A DNA stretch of 37,952 bases from CAYJAD01 sp964368075. Its GTDB lineage: Bacteria; Desulfobacterota; Desulfovibrionia; Desulfovibrionales; Desulfovibrionaceae. The first letter of the stretch is position 1. The number at the start of each line of letters is the position of its first letter. The stretch lies in contig CAYJAD010000017.1 in assembly GCA_964368075.1 (NCBI GenBank), forward strand, positions 1 to 37,952, in the 5' to 3' direction. The notes beneath the pieces are model-generated. The model ran no database searches. It saw nothing but the letters and a program-made list of their open reading frames with translations, and was not told the DNA's origin. This document shows positions 23,207-31,305 of the stretch, in pieces. A program made the translations under genes and the position numbers.

Positions 23207-23497
23207 CTACTTAAGCTTATGAATAACACCAGAAGCAATCATACCCTCTGATCTCTCTTTAAATTCTTGCATGTGTGCGCTTTGAGAGTGTTTTTCCAGA
23301 TGTGCGGCACTTTGCCATATTTCATAAAAAACAAAAGTATTTTCGTCTTCCATATCTTGATGCAAAGCATACTGTATGCACCCTTCTTCTGCGCGCGTGG
23401 CACCTAGCAACACTTCACTTATAGCTGAGAGCAAAGCTGCGGATTTCCCCGCTTGCGCCTTTAGTATAGCCACAACATAGACTTCTTGCATTTCCAT
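23207..23497 (-). CDS. ABM-domain (putative quinol monooxygenase/YgiN-like) protein
   Basis: The 96-residue product is a single dimeric alpha-beta-barrel (antibiotic biosynthesis monooxygenase, ABM) domain. Recognisable features are the N-terminal strand VYVVAILKAQAGKSAALLSA, the EEGCIQYALHQDMEDENTFV turn, and FYEIWQSAAHLEKHSQSAHM with the conserved E/W and histidines. Family members include YgiN quinol monooxygenase and heme-degrading IsdG types; the substrate here is open. AAGGAG lies close before the ATG. It stands alone, with a spacer to the next gene on the other strand. Confidence 0.9.
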   Translation of the reverse strand: MEMQEVYVVAILKAQAGKSAALLSAISEVLLGATRAEEGCIQYALHQDMEDENTFVFYEIWQSAAHLEKHSQSAHMQEFKERSEGMIASGVIHKLK

Positions 23498-23675
23498 ATA
23501 TACTCCTTATTTTCCTTTTTTTAATTTAGGTAGCTTCATTGGTGCAAATTTGCAAGCAAATTACACTAGCCACCACAAAGATTTTACGCTAATATGAATT
23601 CGGCTAGAAAAATATAACTTGCTACAGAAAGCGTCATTTTTGCGCTGTATTTCATTAAAAAAGGAGTTTATTTAA

Positions 23676-24440
23676 ATGAAAAAAATTATACTCTATTTTT
23701 TTGCTTTACTTATTTGGCACTGTACTGTGAACTTTGAACACTGCTCTGCTGAAACAGCGAGTACGCCTACAAAAGCTCTTGCACAAGAAATGTCACAAAT
23801 ACAAAACCTTATTTATGGTGAAATAAAAGTTACATTAAGCAAAGAAAATAAAGATGCCCTAACAAAAGCCCTGTTTTCAGATAAAGTAGCTCTAGATACC
23901 ACTACATTAGGTTCGCATCTTTTTTCTTTGGTTGATTTACAAAGCCCTCACGCAGACATAACCATTGGCATTTCTGGTCAAGATAGCCCCACCCTAACAC
24001 TACGCAAAAAAGATGACTCGTTTCAAGCTTTTAATTTAACAGCAAAAAATTTAAATGCTGCCAAAACAGTAGCAGATAACATTACAGAAGAAGCCTTTAA
24101 AAACGGTACTTCCAACCTACCAGCCATCATTGCTTCCTTTGGGGTTATGATAAAAGACAGAACAAAAGCAGACACAAAAGTCATACTTAATGCACAAGAT
24201 AAAAGAGAGCTGCCCTTATTACTTCAAGTGACAGAATGGAAATTTTCAAATAAATATAACTACAATAAGGCAAAAAGGCTTAACACCATTTTCATAACAG
24301 CTGAAAACGATTATATGAAAGTGATGCGATTTGCCATTTCAAACAATGCTTATTTTGTGGATTTCACCTTTGATGACGATTTTAGCAGTATTATTTTAGA
24401 AGTGCCCAAAAAGACCTTTGAAAACTTAGGCCTTCTGTAA
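23676..24440 (+). CDS. Hypothetical exported protein
   Basis: I do not recognise this 254-residue protein. It has a signal peptide (MKKIILYFFALLIWHCTVNF, cleavage likely around CSA-ET). The mature part is polar, with a helix (AETASTPTKALAQEMSQIQN), mixed strands (ADITIGISGQDSPTLTLRKK) and an aromatic-rich C-terminal sheet (NAYFVDFTFDDDFSSIILEV). Lys and Asn are more frequent than in neighbouring housekeeping proteins. A strong AAAAAAGGAG precedes the ATG. It is followed by a hairpin and then the hybrid kinase, so no operon partner is evident. It could be an adhesion- or stress-related periplasmic protein, but nothing decides it. Confidence 0.8.
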   Translation: MKKIILYFFALLIWHCTVNFEHCSAETASTPTKALAQEMSQIQNLIYGEIKVTLSKENKDALTKALFSDKVALDTTTLGSHLFSLVDLQSPHADITIGISGQDSPTLTLRKKDDSFQAFNLTAKNLNAAKTVADNITEEAFKNGTSNLPAIIASFGVMIKDRTKADTKVILNAQDKRELPLLLQVTEWKFSNKYNYNKAKRLNTIFITAENDYMKVMRFAISNNAYFVDFTFDDDFSSIILEVPKKTFENLGLL

Positions 24441-24576
24441 GATTTTTACACAACTTTATTTTACGAGATTTTTTACGATTGCAGCGCGATGCATTGCACA
24501 GCAATAGTAAAAAACTTTACAAACGCATAGCACCCTTGCTATGTTTACTTGTGAATGAACTGTAGCTACAGTGCAG

Positions 24577-24595
24577 CCTCACGCATTTTGTGAGG
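24577..24595 (+). terminator. Hairpin 3' of the exported hypothetical gene
   Basis: CCTCAC (24577-24582) pairs with GTGAGG (24590-24595) around a seven-base loop, followed by TTGATTTAT. A 12-bp palindrome, CTGTAGCTACAG (24560-24571), precedes it. It lies about 140 bases after the stop of the upstream gene; termination is plausible but the T-tract is short. Confidence 0.4.
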
Positions 24596-24636
24596 TTGAT
24601 TTATCATAAAACAATGCAATCTAGGGGACTTACGCA

Positions 24637-24680
24637 GTACAAAATTAAACTTTACACTGTGATTTTGTACACCTTTTATA
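24637..24680 (+). promoter_or_regulatory. Inverted repeat and promoter-like boxes upstream of the hybrid kinase
   Basis: GTACAAAAT (24637-24645) and ATTTTGTAC (24662-24670) form a perfect 9-bp inverted repeat. A -35-like TTTACA lies between the arms (24651-24656) and a -10-like TTTATA at 24675-24680, 18 bases apart, so the right arm falls in the spacer. The geometry fits an operator at a promoter for the kinase gene. It is a sequence-only prediction. Confidence 0.35.
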
Positions 24681-24715
24681 TTACGCTTTTATAAAAACAT
24701 TAATTTTAATGACTT

Positions 24716-27691
24716 ATGCAGAAAACGTTTGTAACAGTGCAACTGCATAGCTCAATTGGTGAAGCCTCATTTATGAACAACACATTCTTAACAGCAGATG
24801 TAGACATAGCGTCTTTATTAAATATTTCTAGCGATATATATATTGTTATAGAGCCTGCCACCATGCAAATCTTGGAGTGGAACCCCGCTTTCGAGAACCT
24901 GTGCTTTGAGCAAACCACCCCTAAGGTCGGAATGTCTCTTTATGAAAAGCCTTTTGCTCCTCATTTTTCTTCCTTACGCGAAATTATTGAAATACAATCC
25001 CAATTACTTAAAAATGGCGATTCCCCTTCTTCCTTTGCTGCCTTACCCATAGGGGCTAAAAAAGATATTTTTTATAGAGCATACGCAAAACTTGTACATA
25101 TTTTTAAAGATAAAAATGCCGCCCTTATACAAATTACTATCAAGGGGTATGATGACATGTCTACAAAATCAATTATGCAAAGCCTTGAACGCCGAGAAAC
25201 TTTACTTAAAGCTACCAGCAAGGCCGCCCAAGAGTTACTTTCTGAAAGCCATGATTTTGACACCACCATTGATACTGTTTTAGGAATTTTGGGCAATGCT
25301 ACCAATGTGGACAGGGTTTATGTTTGGAGTATACACGATGCACCAAACCCCGAAGAAGACGACAGGCTTTATACCTCGCAATTGTACGAATGGTCTGAAG
25401 GGGCAGAGCCCCAACAAGGCAATGAACTTACAGTAAATATGCTGGTGGATGAAATCATTCCCACTTGGATTGGCACTTTTCTTGAGGGAAAGTGCGTTAA
25501 TAGTCTTGTCAAAAATATGCCCCAAGAAGAAAGGGAACAACTAGAACCTCAAGGCATTATATCTATTCTTACAGCACCCATTATTTTTCACGGGCATTTA
25601 TGGGGCTTCATTGGCTTTGACAATTGCCACGCAGAATACACATGGAGCCCAGCAGAAGAAAACATTTTGCGCACCGCCGGTACTCTTATCAGCACTGCCA
25701 TACACAGCAAACGTACCAACGAAGCTTTATATCAAGCACAAGAACGCTTTCGTGGTGTGGAAGAGGCCACAGGAGATATTATTTGGTCTGTGGATGCAAA
25801 CCTCAACATTGATTATATTTCTCCACGTCTATACGCTGTTTTACAATATATGCCCGAAGAGGTTATTGGCAAGCCCTTCAGCGCTCTTTTATTACACCCG
25901 GAAGAATTTCAGTACACCGCTACCCCAGACCATTTCATTATGCACGATTTTGAACTTCGTGCTCTGTGTAAAGATGGTTCTATAAAATGGTTGCGATCTT
26001 CCTGTAAGTATATTTTTAATGATGCCGGTCAATTAATATCTGGGTTTGGTTCAAGCTCAGACAGCACGCACATTCATAACACTCAAGATGCTTTGGAAAT
26101 TGCCAACAAAGAGCTAGAAGAAGCTATTAAAATTGCCAACGATTTGGTGGAATCTGCCAATAAAGCCAATGCCATCAAAGGGCATTTCTTGGCAAATATG
26201 AGCCATGAAATTCGTACCCCCATGAATGCCATTGTGGGCATAACACATCTTTTGCGACATACAAATTTAAACAATAAGCAACATGAATACATAGAAAAAA
26301 TTAGTAATTCCAGCGTCACACTCTTAAATATCATTAATGACATTTTAGATTTTTCTAAATTGCAAGACGGCAATATGGTCATAGAAAAGCATGTGTTTTC
26401 TATGCAAAATCTCATCAGTGACATTGAAAAAACTGCCAGCCAGTGGATTGATGAAAAAAATCTTCAATTCACGGTACATATGGCTCCAGAAGTGGCTACA
26501 AGCTATGTGGGCGATGCTTTGCGCCTTAATCAAATACTCACAAGTCTTACTACCAATGCCATAAAGTTTACTCCCAAAGGCACCATACACATTAGTGTGA
26601 CTGTAGAAAGTGAAAATTACAACTCCGCACTATTGCATTTCACTGTAAAAGATACTGGCATCGGCATTTCACAAGAAAATATCAAAACACTTTTTGAAGG
26701 TTTTACCCAAGCAGATGTTTCAAGCACAAGACGCTATGGGGGCATAGGTCTTGGACTGGCCCTGTGCAGAAACCTTACCATACTCATGGAAGGCAATATT
26801 TGGTGCGAAAGCCAATTAGGCGAAGGCTCAACCTTTCATTTTACCTGCCGCTTAGATAAAAATATCGCTAAAAAAAGCGCAGAAAAAAATACACTACAGC
26901 ATATTAATATTTTAGCAGCTTTTCCCGAAGAAAAATCTGTGCGCACCTTAAATGATATGCTTTCCCCTTTGGGCTATACACACATTACTTTTGCTGAAGA
27001 TATTATTACCATGAAAGAGTTTATGGATGGGGACAAACCAGCAGATATTATACTCCTACACCAAGGCTTTCACGAAACAAACGTTTTAGTGAATATATTA
27101 CGGAGTAATCCAGACTATTTCGCGTCTACCCCTATAATCTATTATGCAACAGCTGAAGAATCCCTTGATTCATCTATGTTTACAGTTATCAACTCCTTAA
27201 ATGTGTCTACCCTGCACGACACCTTTGCCACACTTTTGGGAGAATTTTTTAAACCCGATCCTGCTTTGTATGAAAAGGGCTTTGAAGAAATTTTACGAGA
27301 AAAGCACGGCGGAAAAAAGGTGCTACTCGTCGAAGATAACGAAATAAATCAAATGATTGCCCAAAGCATTCTTGAAGAAGCCGGTCTTGTTGTTTCCGTA
27401 GCTAACAATGGCCTCGAAGGCTATGAAAGCATGTATAAAGAAGACTTTGACCTTGTCATCATGGATATCCAAATGCCTATTATGGATGGACTCAGTGCTT
27501 CCAGAAAAATTCGTGAAGATCAGCGCTTTGCACAAGTGCCCATCATTGCCATGACAGCGCACGCCATGGAAGAAGACAGAGAAAAAAGCCTCAATGCTGG
27601 CATGAATGACCACACTACAAAGCCCATAGATGCACCGCAATTGTTCAAAGTGCTGCTTTATTGGCTGGAAAAAAATCAAAAGAGTATATAG
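24716..27691 (+). CDS. Hybrid sensor histidine kinase (PAS-GAF-PAS-HisKA-HATPase-pseudoREC-REC)
   Basis: The 991-residue cytoplasmic sensor has no membrane segment. Domains in order are a PAS-like region (about residues 30-110), a GAF domain (about 175-325), a PAS domain (about 343-460, GDIIWSVDANLNIDYISPRL), a short coiled linker, HisKA with His497 in FLANMSHEIRTPMN, HATPase_c (about 595-720) with LTTNAIKFTPKG, DTGIGIS and GIGLGLALC, a degenerate receiver (about 730-850), and a C-terminal receiver with phosphoacceptor Asp917 in DLVIMDIQMP and TAHAMEE and TKP. Start is ambiguous: ATG at 24716 or at 24773, neither with a good ribosome binding site. No HPt or response regulator gene is adjacent, so its partner is elsewhere. 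The intermediate domain lacks the usual aspartate (ADIILLHQGF) and is probably a non-phosphorylated receiver. Signal unknown. Confidence 0.96.
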   Translation: MQKTFVTVQLHSSIGEASFMNNTFLTADVDIASLLNISSDIYIVIEPATMQILEWNPAFENLCFEQTTPKVGMSLYEKPFAPHFSSLREIIEIQSQLLKNGDSPSSFAALPIGAKKDIFYRAYAKLVHIFKDKNAALIQITIKGYDDMSTKSIMQSLERRETLLKATSKAAQELLSESHDFDTTIDTVLGILGNATNVDRVYVWSIHDAPNPEEDDRLYTSQLYEWSEGAEPQQGNELTVNMLVDEIIPTWIGTFLEGKCVNSLVKNMPQEEREQLEPQGIISILTAPIIFHGHLWGFIGFDNCHAEYTWSPAEENILRTAGTLISTAIHSKRTNEALYQAQERFRGVEEATGDIIWSVDANLNIDYISPRLYAVLQYMPEEVIGKPFSALLLHPEEFQYTATPDHFIMHDFELRALCKDGSIKWLRSSCKYIFNDAGQLISGFGSSSDSTHIHNTQDALEIANKELEEAIKIANDLVESANKANAIKGHFLANMSHEIRTPMNAIVGITHLLRHTNLNNKQHEYIEKISNSSVTLLNIINDILDFSKLQDGNMVIEKHVFSMQNLISDIEKTASQWIDEKNLQFTVHMAPEVATSYVGDALRLNQILTSLTTNAIKFTPKGTIHISVTVESENYNSALLHFTVKDTGIGISQENIKTLFEGFTQADVSSTRRYGGIGLGLALCRNLTILMEGNIWCESQLGEGSTFHFTCRLDKNIAKKSAEKNTLQHINILAAFPEEKSVRTLNDMLSPLGYTHITFAEDIITMKEFMDGDKPADIILLHQGFHETNVLVNILRSNPDYFASTPIIYYATAEESLDSSMFTVINSLNVSTLHDTFATLLGEFFKPDPALYEKGFEEILREKHGGKKVLLVEDNEINQMIAQSILEEAGLVVSVANNGLEGYESMYKEDFDLVIMDIQMPIMDGLSASRKIREDQRFAQVPIIAMTAHAMEEDREKSLNAGMNDHTTKPIDAPQLFKVLLYWLEKNQKSI

Positions 27692-27705
27692 TGCTCATTT
27701 ATTTC

Positions 27706-27760
27706 TTGAGGGGGGAAGGGACACTTTTGCTTGCGCCAAAAAGCTGCCCCTTCCCCTCTT
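27706..27760. repeat. GC-rich palindrome (copy 4, imperfect)
   Basis: Left arm GAGGGGGGAAGGGACACTTT pairs imperfectly with right arm AAAAGCTGCCCCTTCCCCTC. It lies 15 bases after the kinase stop codon, between the convergent kinase and alr genes, and is followed closely by copy 5. Confidence 0.55.
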
Positions 27761-27840
27761 GTATAGACCCGCCCCCTCAAAACGCGCTTACAACTAATTA
27801 CTTTTAATAATCTTTTAATTGGTTTTTTTGAAGGGGAGAG

Positions 27841-27888
27841 TTTGAGAGGGGAAACTTTTTTTTTCCAAAAAAAGTTTCCCCTCTCAAA
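27841..27888. repeat. GC-rich palindrome (copy 5, perfect 22-bp arms)
   Basis: The 22-base arms at 27841-27862 and 27867-27888 are exact reverse complements, with a four-base TTCC loop. The core TGAGAGGGGAAACTTTTT is nearly identical to copy 1 at 11814 (one base longer in the A run). It lies in the convergent kinase/alr spacer. Such long perfect arms are prone to cruciform or hairpin formation and to replication-dependent change. Confidence 0.8.
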
Positions 27889-27935
27889 AAAAGAAACAAG
27901 CAACATGCCCTTTATATAAAACTTTTCGTTAAGTA

Positions 27936-29087
27936 TTAATCATATTGCCTTGTGTTTTTCCCTAATAGGCAAAAGGCTTCATAGGGTATGGTGCCCCAGT
28001 GTTCCGCCAATGTTTGCACAGAAAATCCGTCTGCATGGGTTACCCATGCTCTTTGCCCTGTGCTTGCAGTGGGAATAGTGCTTACATCCACCATAATCAT
28101 TCCCATGCACACTCGACCGCACAAAGGCGCAGCCTTGCCCTCTATGCTCACAGTAAGCCCTGTCCCTCTGGCAGAGGAAAGGCCGCGCGAAAATCCATCC
28201 GCATAGCCAATGCCAAGCACAGCTACGCGCATATCTTGCTTAGCTGTAAATAAAGCACCATAACCAATACTCTCCCCTTGCTTCACATGACTCACGTGCA
28301 AAATTGGAGCAGAAATTTGCATACCTTCGCGCAATCCACGTCCTTTTGCTTCCCAAGCGGAGTGCATAAATGGATTACCGCCATACAATCCAATGCCAAG
28401 ACGATAGACATTTGCCCCTATTGCATTGGAAAGCTCTGAATAAGCCATAGATGCTGCTGTATTACATAAAGAGCGCCGCATATGTGGATATGCAGCCTGT
28501 ATGTGCTCACATGCATCTTTAAATGCCATGGCTTGATTTCGCACCATGCTTTCTTTTTCTGGAGTATCGGCACAAGCCAAATGTGTGAGCATAAGAGCCA
28601 CATCAATATGCGGATAGTTACGCAAAAATTCCATCACTTGCCCCATATCTTCTGGGCAAAAGCCTAAACGAGACATACCAGTTTCACATTTTAAAGCAAT
28701 GCGAACTGTGCCTGAATCGAGCACACTGCTTTCTGCTGCCCTGCGCAAGCCTTCCATATTATATACTAAGGGCAAAAGTTTTAGCGTAACACAAGCTTGC
28801 ATTTCTTCACTTGTTAATGCCCCAAGCAATATAAGAATATCTTGCTCTAAACCAGCCTTACGTAAGGCCACACCTTCTTGTACAGTGCCAACCCCATAGG
28901 ATTTAGCGCCAACTGCATGAAGAACCGTAGCCACAGGCACCAAGCCATGCCCGTAGGCATCGCTTTTGATAATGCACATGCCCTCAGCCTGAGAAGGCAA
29001 ATGTGAACAGATATGCGCATAATTATGCGTTATAGCGTCTAGTGTAATATGTGCTACACAGGGTGAAATAATCAAAGCTGCATCCAT
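27936..29087 (-). CDS. alr: Alanine racemase
   Basis: Alr interconverts L- and D-alanine for peptidoglycan using PLP. The 383-residue protein has the usual fold-III layout: the PLP lysine Lys41 in CIIKSDAYGHGLV, RIALKCETGMSRLGF in the middle, and the C-terminal beta domain with SIGYGALFTAKQDM, in which the tyrosine is the second catalytic base, and LGIGYADGFSRGL. CGRVCMGMIMVDVS is the conserved C-terminal block. The IIKSDAYGHG motif replaces the more common VVKANAYGHG, a tolerated variant. The ATG has a weak ribosome binding site. It converges with the hybrid kinase and lies downstream of bamD on the same strand, behind a terminator, so it is probably transcribed separately. Confidence 0.97.
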   Translation of the reverse strand: MDAALIISPCVAHITLDAITHNYAHICSHLPSQAEGMCIIKSDAYGHGLVPVATVLHAVGAKSYGVGTVQEGVALRKAGLEQDILILLGALTSEEMQACVTLKLLPLVYNMEGLRRAAESSVLDSGTVRIALKCETGMSRLGFCPEDMGQVMEFLRNYPHIDVALMLTHLACADTPEKESMVRNQAMAFKDACEHIQAAYPHMRRSLCNTAASMAYSELSNAIGANVYRLGIGLYGGNPFMHSAWEAKGRGLREGMQISAPILHVSHVKQGESIGYGALFTAKQDMRVAVLGIGYADGFSRGLSSARGTGLTVSIEGKAAPLCGRVCMGMIMVDVSTIPTASTGQRAWVTHADGFSVQTLAEHWGTIPYEAFCLLGKNTRQYD

Positions 29088-29123
29088 CTTAATAAAACCT
29101 TATATTTATTACAGGAAAAAATA

Positions 29124-29166
29124 AAATCCAAGTAAAACATCCTGCAAAGACGCCTTACTTGGATTT
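29124..29166 (-). terminator. Intrinsic terminator of the trxA-trxB-bamD operon
   Basis: AAATCCAAGTAA (29124-29135) pairs perfectly with TTACTTGGATTT (29155-29166), a 12-bp stem. On the minus strand the stem is followed by TTTTATTTTTT-like sequence, giving a normal intrinsic terminator about 40 bases after the bamD stop. Confidence 0.8.
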
Positions 29167-29204
29167 TTAAACATTAAACCAATGTACTTACAAGAGCTAC
29201 CTTA

Positions 29205-29936
29205 CTAGAGCCACTCAAACCATTCTTTCCAAGATCCTTCACGCTTTTCACGTTTTTCTTGACCTTGTTCATTGGTATACTTGTGGTAGGCAGCCAGTCC
29301 CTTCGTGTTAGCATGTGCAGCCACTTCAGGAACATCTTTAAAGTTATCTACAACATAGGTATAACGACGCCATGCGGGACCATACTTTTGCATATTAAAA
29401 AATACATCTGCAATATACAATTCGTGCTCAGCCATAAGCTTGCGTAAGGCGCGCATGTGTTCCGGTGCTTTTTGAGCATAGTCTGTACCGGGATAACTTT
29501 GTACTAGGCGATCAAAGTATTCATAGCCTTCCACCAAGTTCGTGGTGGGTCTGTCAATAGATACAAAACCTTTAAGTCGTGCGGCGCCAATTTGATACAG
29601 AACATAAGGCATTTGCGCATGACGTGGATGCAAAGACTCAAAGTCTTTATAAGCTTCCACCGCTTCATCATATTCTTCGTCAAGGAAATAGGCATCGGCT
29701 AAAGAAAGCTCTGCTTGCAGTGTATATGGGCTAAAGGGGTAGGCATCGCGCAACTTATTATAGCGTTCTGCTGCAGCCACATAATCCTTTTCTGCCATAA
29801 AGTCATTGGCTGTTTCAAAAAGTTCTTGGGCTGTATCTTCTGGCGGAGGTAAATAGAAATAGTCAATAACACCACAACCGGAAAGAGATACCATTGTCAA
29901 AAGCACACAAAGAACGTGCAAGATTTTTTTATGCAT
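29205..29936 (-). CDS. bamD: Outer membrane assembly lipoprotein BamD
   Basis: BamD is the essential TPR lipoprotein of the Bam complex that inserts outer-membrane beta-barrels. The 243-residue product starts at the ATG at 29936 (GGAAG seven bases upstream); a longer frame to 29984 would lie inside trxB. The lipobox is LSGC with Cys about residue 21. TPR/Sel-like repeats follow: ELFETANDFMAEKDYVAAAE, RYNKLRDAYPFSPYTLQAEL, then LADAYFLDEEYDEAVEAYKD and FFNMQKYGPAWRRYTYVVDN, matching the YfiO/ComL family; the tail is highly charged. The gene overlaps the end of trxB by eight bases, so it is translationally coupled to a thioredoxin system. The terminator lies just after it. Confidence 0.93.
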   Translation of the reverse strand: MHKKILHVLCVLLTMVSLSGCGVIDYFYLPPPEDTAQELFETANDFMAEKDYVAAAERYNKLRDAYPFSPYTLQAELSLADAYFLDEEYDEAVEAYKDFESLHPRHAQMPYVLYQIGAARLKGFVSIDRPTTNLVEGYEYFDRLVQSYPGTDYAQKAPEHMRALRKLMAEHELYIADVFFNMQKYGPAWRRYTYVVDNFKDVPEVAAHANTKGLAAYHKYTNEQGQEKREKREGSWKEWFEWL

Positions 29937-30855
29937 TGTTTTCTTCCAAATAGAGAAAAGCAGCCTGTGCGGCTGTGGCGCCATCGCCCACTGCCGTGCT
30001 CACTTGCCTGCAAAGTTTAGAACGAATATCCCCAGCCGCAAAAACACCAGGTATATTGGTTCGCATTTCAGTGTCAGTATGTATAAAGCCTTGTGTATCT
30101 TTTTGTACGCTATCCGGTACAAAATCAACACTGGGCTTTATGCCCACAGAAACAAATAACCCTTCAAGTGAAAGGTTTTTTTCCATTGTATCTTGAATAT
30201 TTTTCACAGTAATGCCCGTCAAATTATTGTCCCCATGAAGGGCAGTAATAACGGTACTGCGTAAAATTTCCACATTTTCTAAAGCCAAAAGACGGTCTAA
30301 ATACACTTTTGCACCACGAAAAGAATCTCTTCTGTGTATAAGATAAACCTTTTTGGCAATTTTGGCTAAATATAAAGCTTCTTCAAGAGCCGTATTTCCA
30401 CCACCTACCACCGCCACATCGATATTTCTAAAGAAATTTCCATCGCAAATGGCGCAATAGGATACACCGTGCCCTGTCAGGCGCATTTCGTGCTCAACAC
30501 CAAGATGCTGATGCGAAGCTCCGGCGCATATAAGCACCGTCTTTGCTTCAAGCCATGTATTCCCTACCAGCACTTTATGCAAGCCTTTGCCTTGTACATC
30601 TATTTGTTTTACCGCTTCGGTAAAACGATCTATGGGCAAATCATTTACATGTGCTGCCATGGCATCGACTAATTCATAGCCACGAATACCTTGCGGAAAA
30701 CCAGGATAATTTTCTATACTTTCCGTGAGAAGCACCTGCCCACCGGGGGTAAGTTTCTCCACTATAGCCACGGAACATCCTGAACGCACAAGATATAAAG
30801 CCGCTGTTATACCGGCAGGCCCACTGCCTATAACGACGGCATCGTATAAACTCAT
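29929..30855 (-). CDS. trxB: Thioredoxin reductase
   Basis: TrxB transfers electrons from NADPH through FAD to thioredoxin. The 308-residue protein has the FAD-binding GSGPAGITAALYLVRSG at the N-terminus, the redox-active CAIC (Cys134/Cys137) in VSYCAICDGNFFRN, the NAD(P)H-binding GGGNTALEEALYLAK, the HRRDSFRGAK stretch typical for NADPH preference, and the C-terminal GVFAAGDIRSKLCRQVSTAV. Its ATG overlaps the trxA TGA (ATGA), and its end overlaps bamD, so the three genes form a tight operon. An AAAGG about nine bases upstream serves the ATG. Confidence 0.97.
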   Translation of the reverse strand: MSLYDAVVIGSGPAGITAALYLVRSGCSVAIVEKLTPGGQVLLTESIENYPGFPQGIRGYELVDAMAAHVNDLPIDRFTEAVKQIDVQGKGLHKVLVGNTWLEAKTVLICAGASHQHLGVEHEMRLTGHGVSYCAICDGNFFRNIDVAVVGGGNTALEEALYLAKIAKKVYLIHRRDSFRGAKVYLDRLLALENVEILRSTVITALHGDNNLTGITVKNIQDTMEKNLSLEGLFVSVGIKPSVDFVPDSVQKDTQGFIHTDTEMRTNIPGVFAAGDIRSKLCRQVSTAVGDGATAAQAAFLYLEENNA

Positions 30856-31175
30856 GCCAAAGCCTTTGTATCAATTTTTTCTTTTAGCACATCTTTTGTT
30901 ACAGCGCCGGTTACTTGCTCTACCACTTCACCGTTTTTAAAAAGAATAAGGGTAGGAATGGCGCGAATACCATATTTAGTGGGTGTTGCGGGGTTTTCAT
31001 CTACATTCATCTTGGCCACAAGCACTTTTCCGTCATATTCTGTGGCAAGCTCATCTACAATGGGTCCCACAGCACGACATGGGCCACACCAAGGCGCCCA
31101 AAAGTCTACGAGAACAGGAATATTGGATTTCAAAATGCTTTCATTAAATGTCGCGTCGGTCACTTGCATAGCCAT
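30852..31175 (-). CDS. trxA: Thioredoxin
   Basis: The 107-residue protein is a classical thioredoxin, with active site WCGPC (Cys30 and Cys33) in VDFWAPWCGPCRAVGP, the buried aspartate in VLVDFW, the cis-proline in YGIRAIPTLILFKNG and the C-terminal helix. Its substrate range is general disulfide reduction. AAAGGAG precedes the ATG and a consensus promoter lies in the spacer upstream. Overlap with trxB indicates a fixed ratio. The bamD gene downstream in the same operon is notable. Confidence 0.97.
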   Translation of the reverse strand: MAMQVTDATFNESILKSNIPVLVDFWAPWCGPCRAVGPIVDELATEYDGKVLVAKMNVDENPATPTKYGIRAIPTLILFKNGEVVEQVTGAVTKDVLKEKIDTKALA

Positions 31176-31241
31176 AAAAGGGCTCCTTTCACGATTTATA
31201 GTTGATAATTCCTATTATCTAGAAAATCCACACTGGCATAA

Positions 31242-31270
31242 ATTATAATTTTCTCTATGCTTACTGTCAA
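31242..31270 (-). promoter_or_regulatory. Consensus sigma-70 promoter for trxA-trxB-bamD
   Basis: On the minus strand TTGACA (31265-31270) and TATAAT (31242-31247) are exact consensus boxes separated by exactly 17 bases. The -10 box is about 66 bases upstream of the trxA ATG. A perfect consensus predicts strong, factor-independent transcription. Confidence 0.8.
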
Positions 31271-31305
31271 GCTTCAATATTATAAACACGCAATCTAATG
31301 CACAT

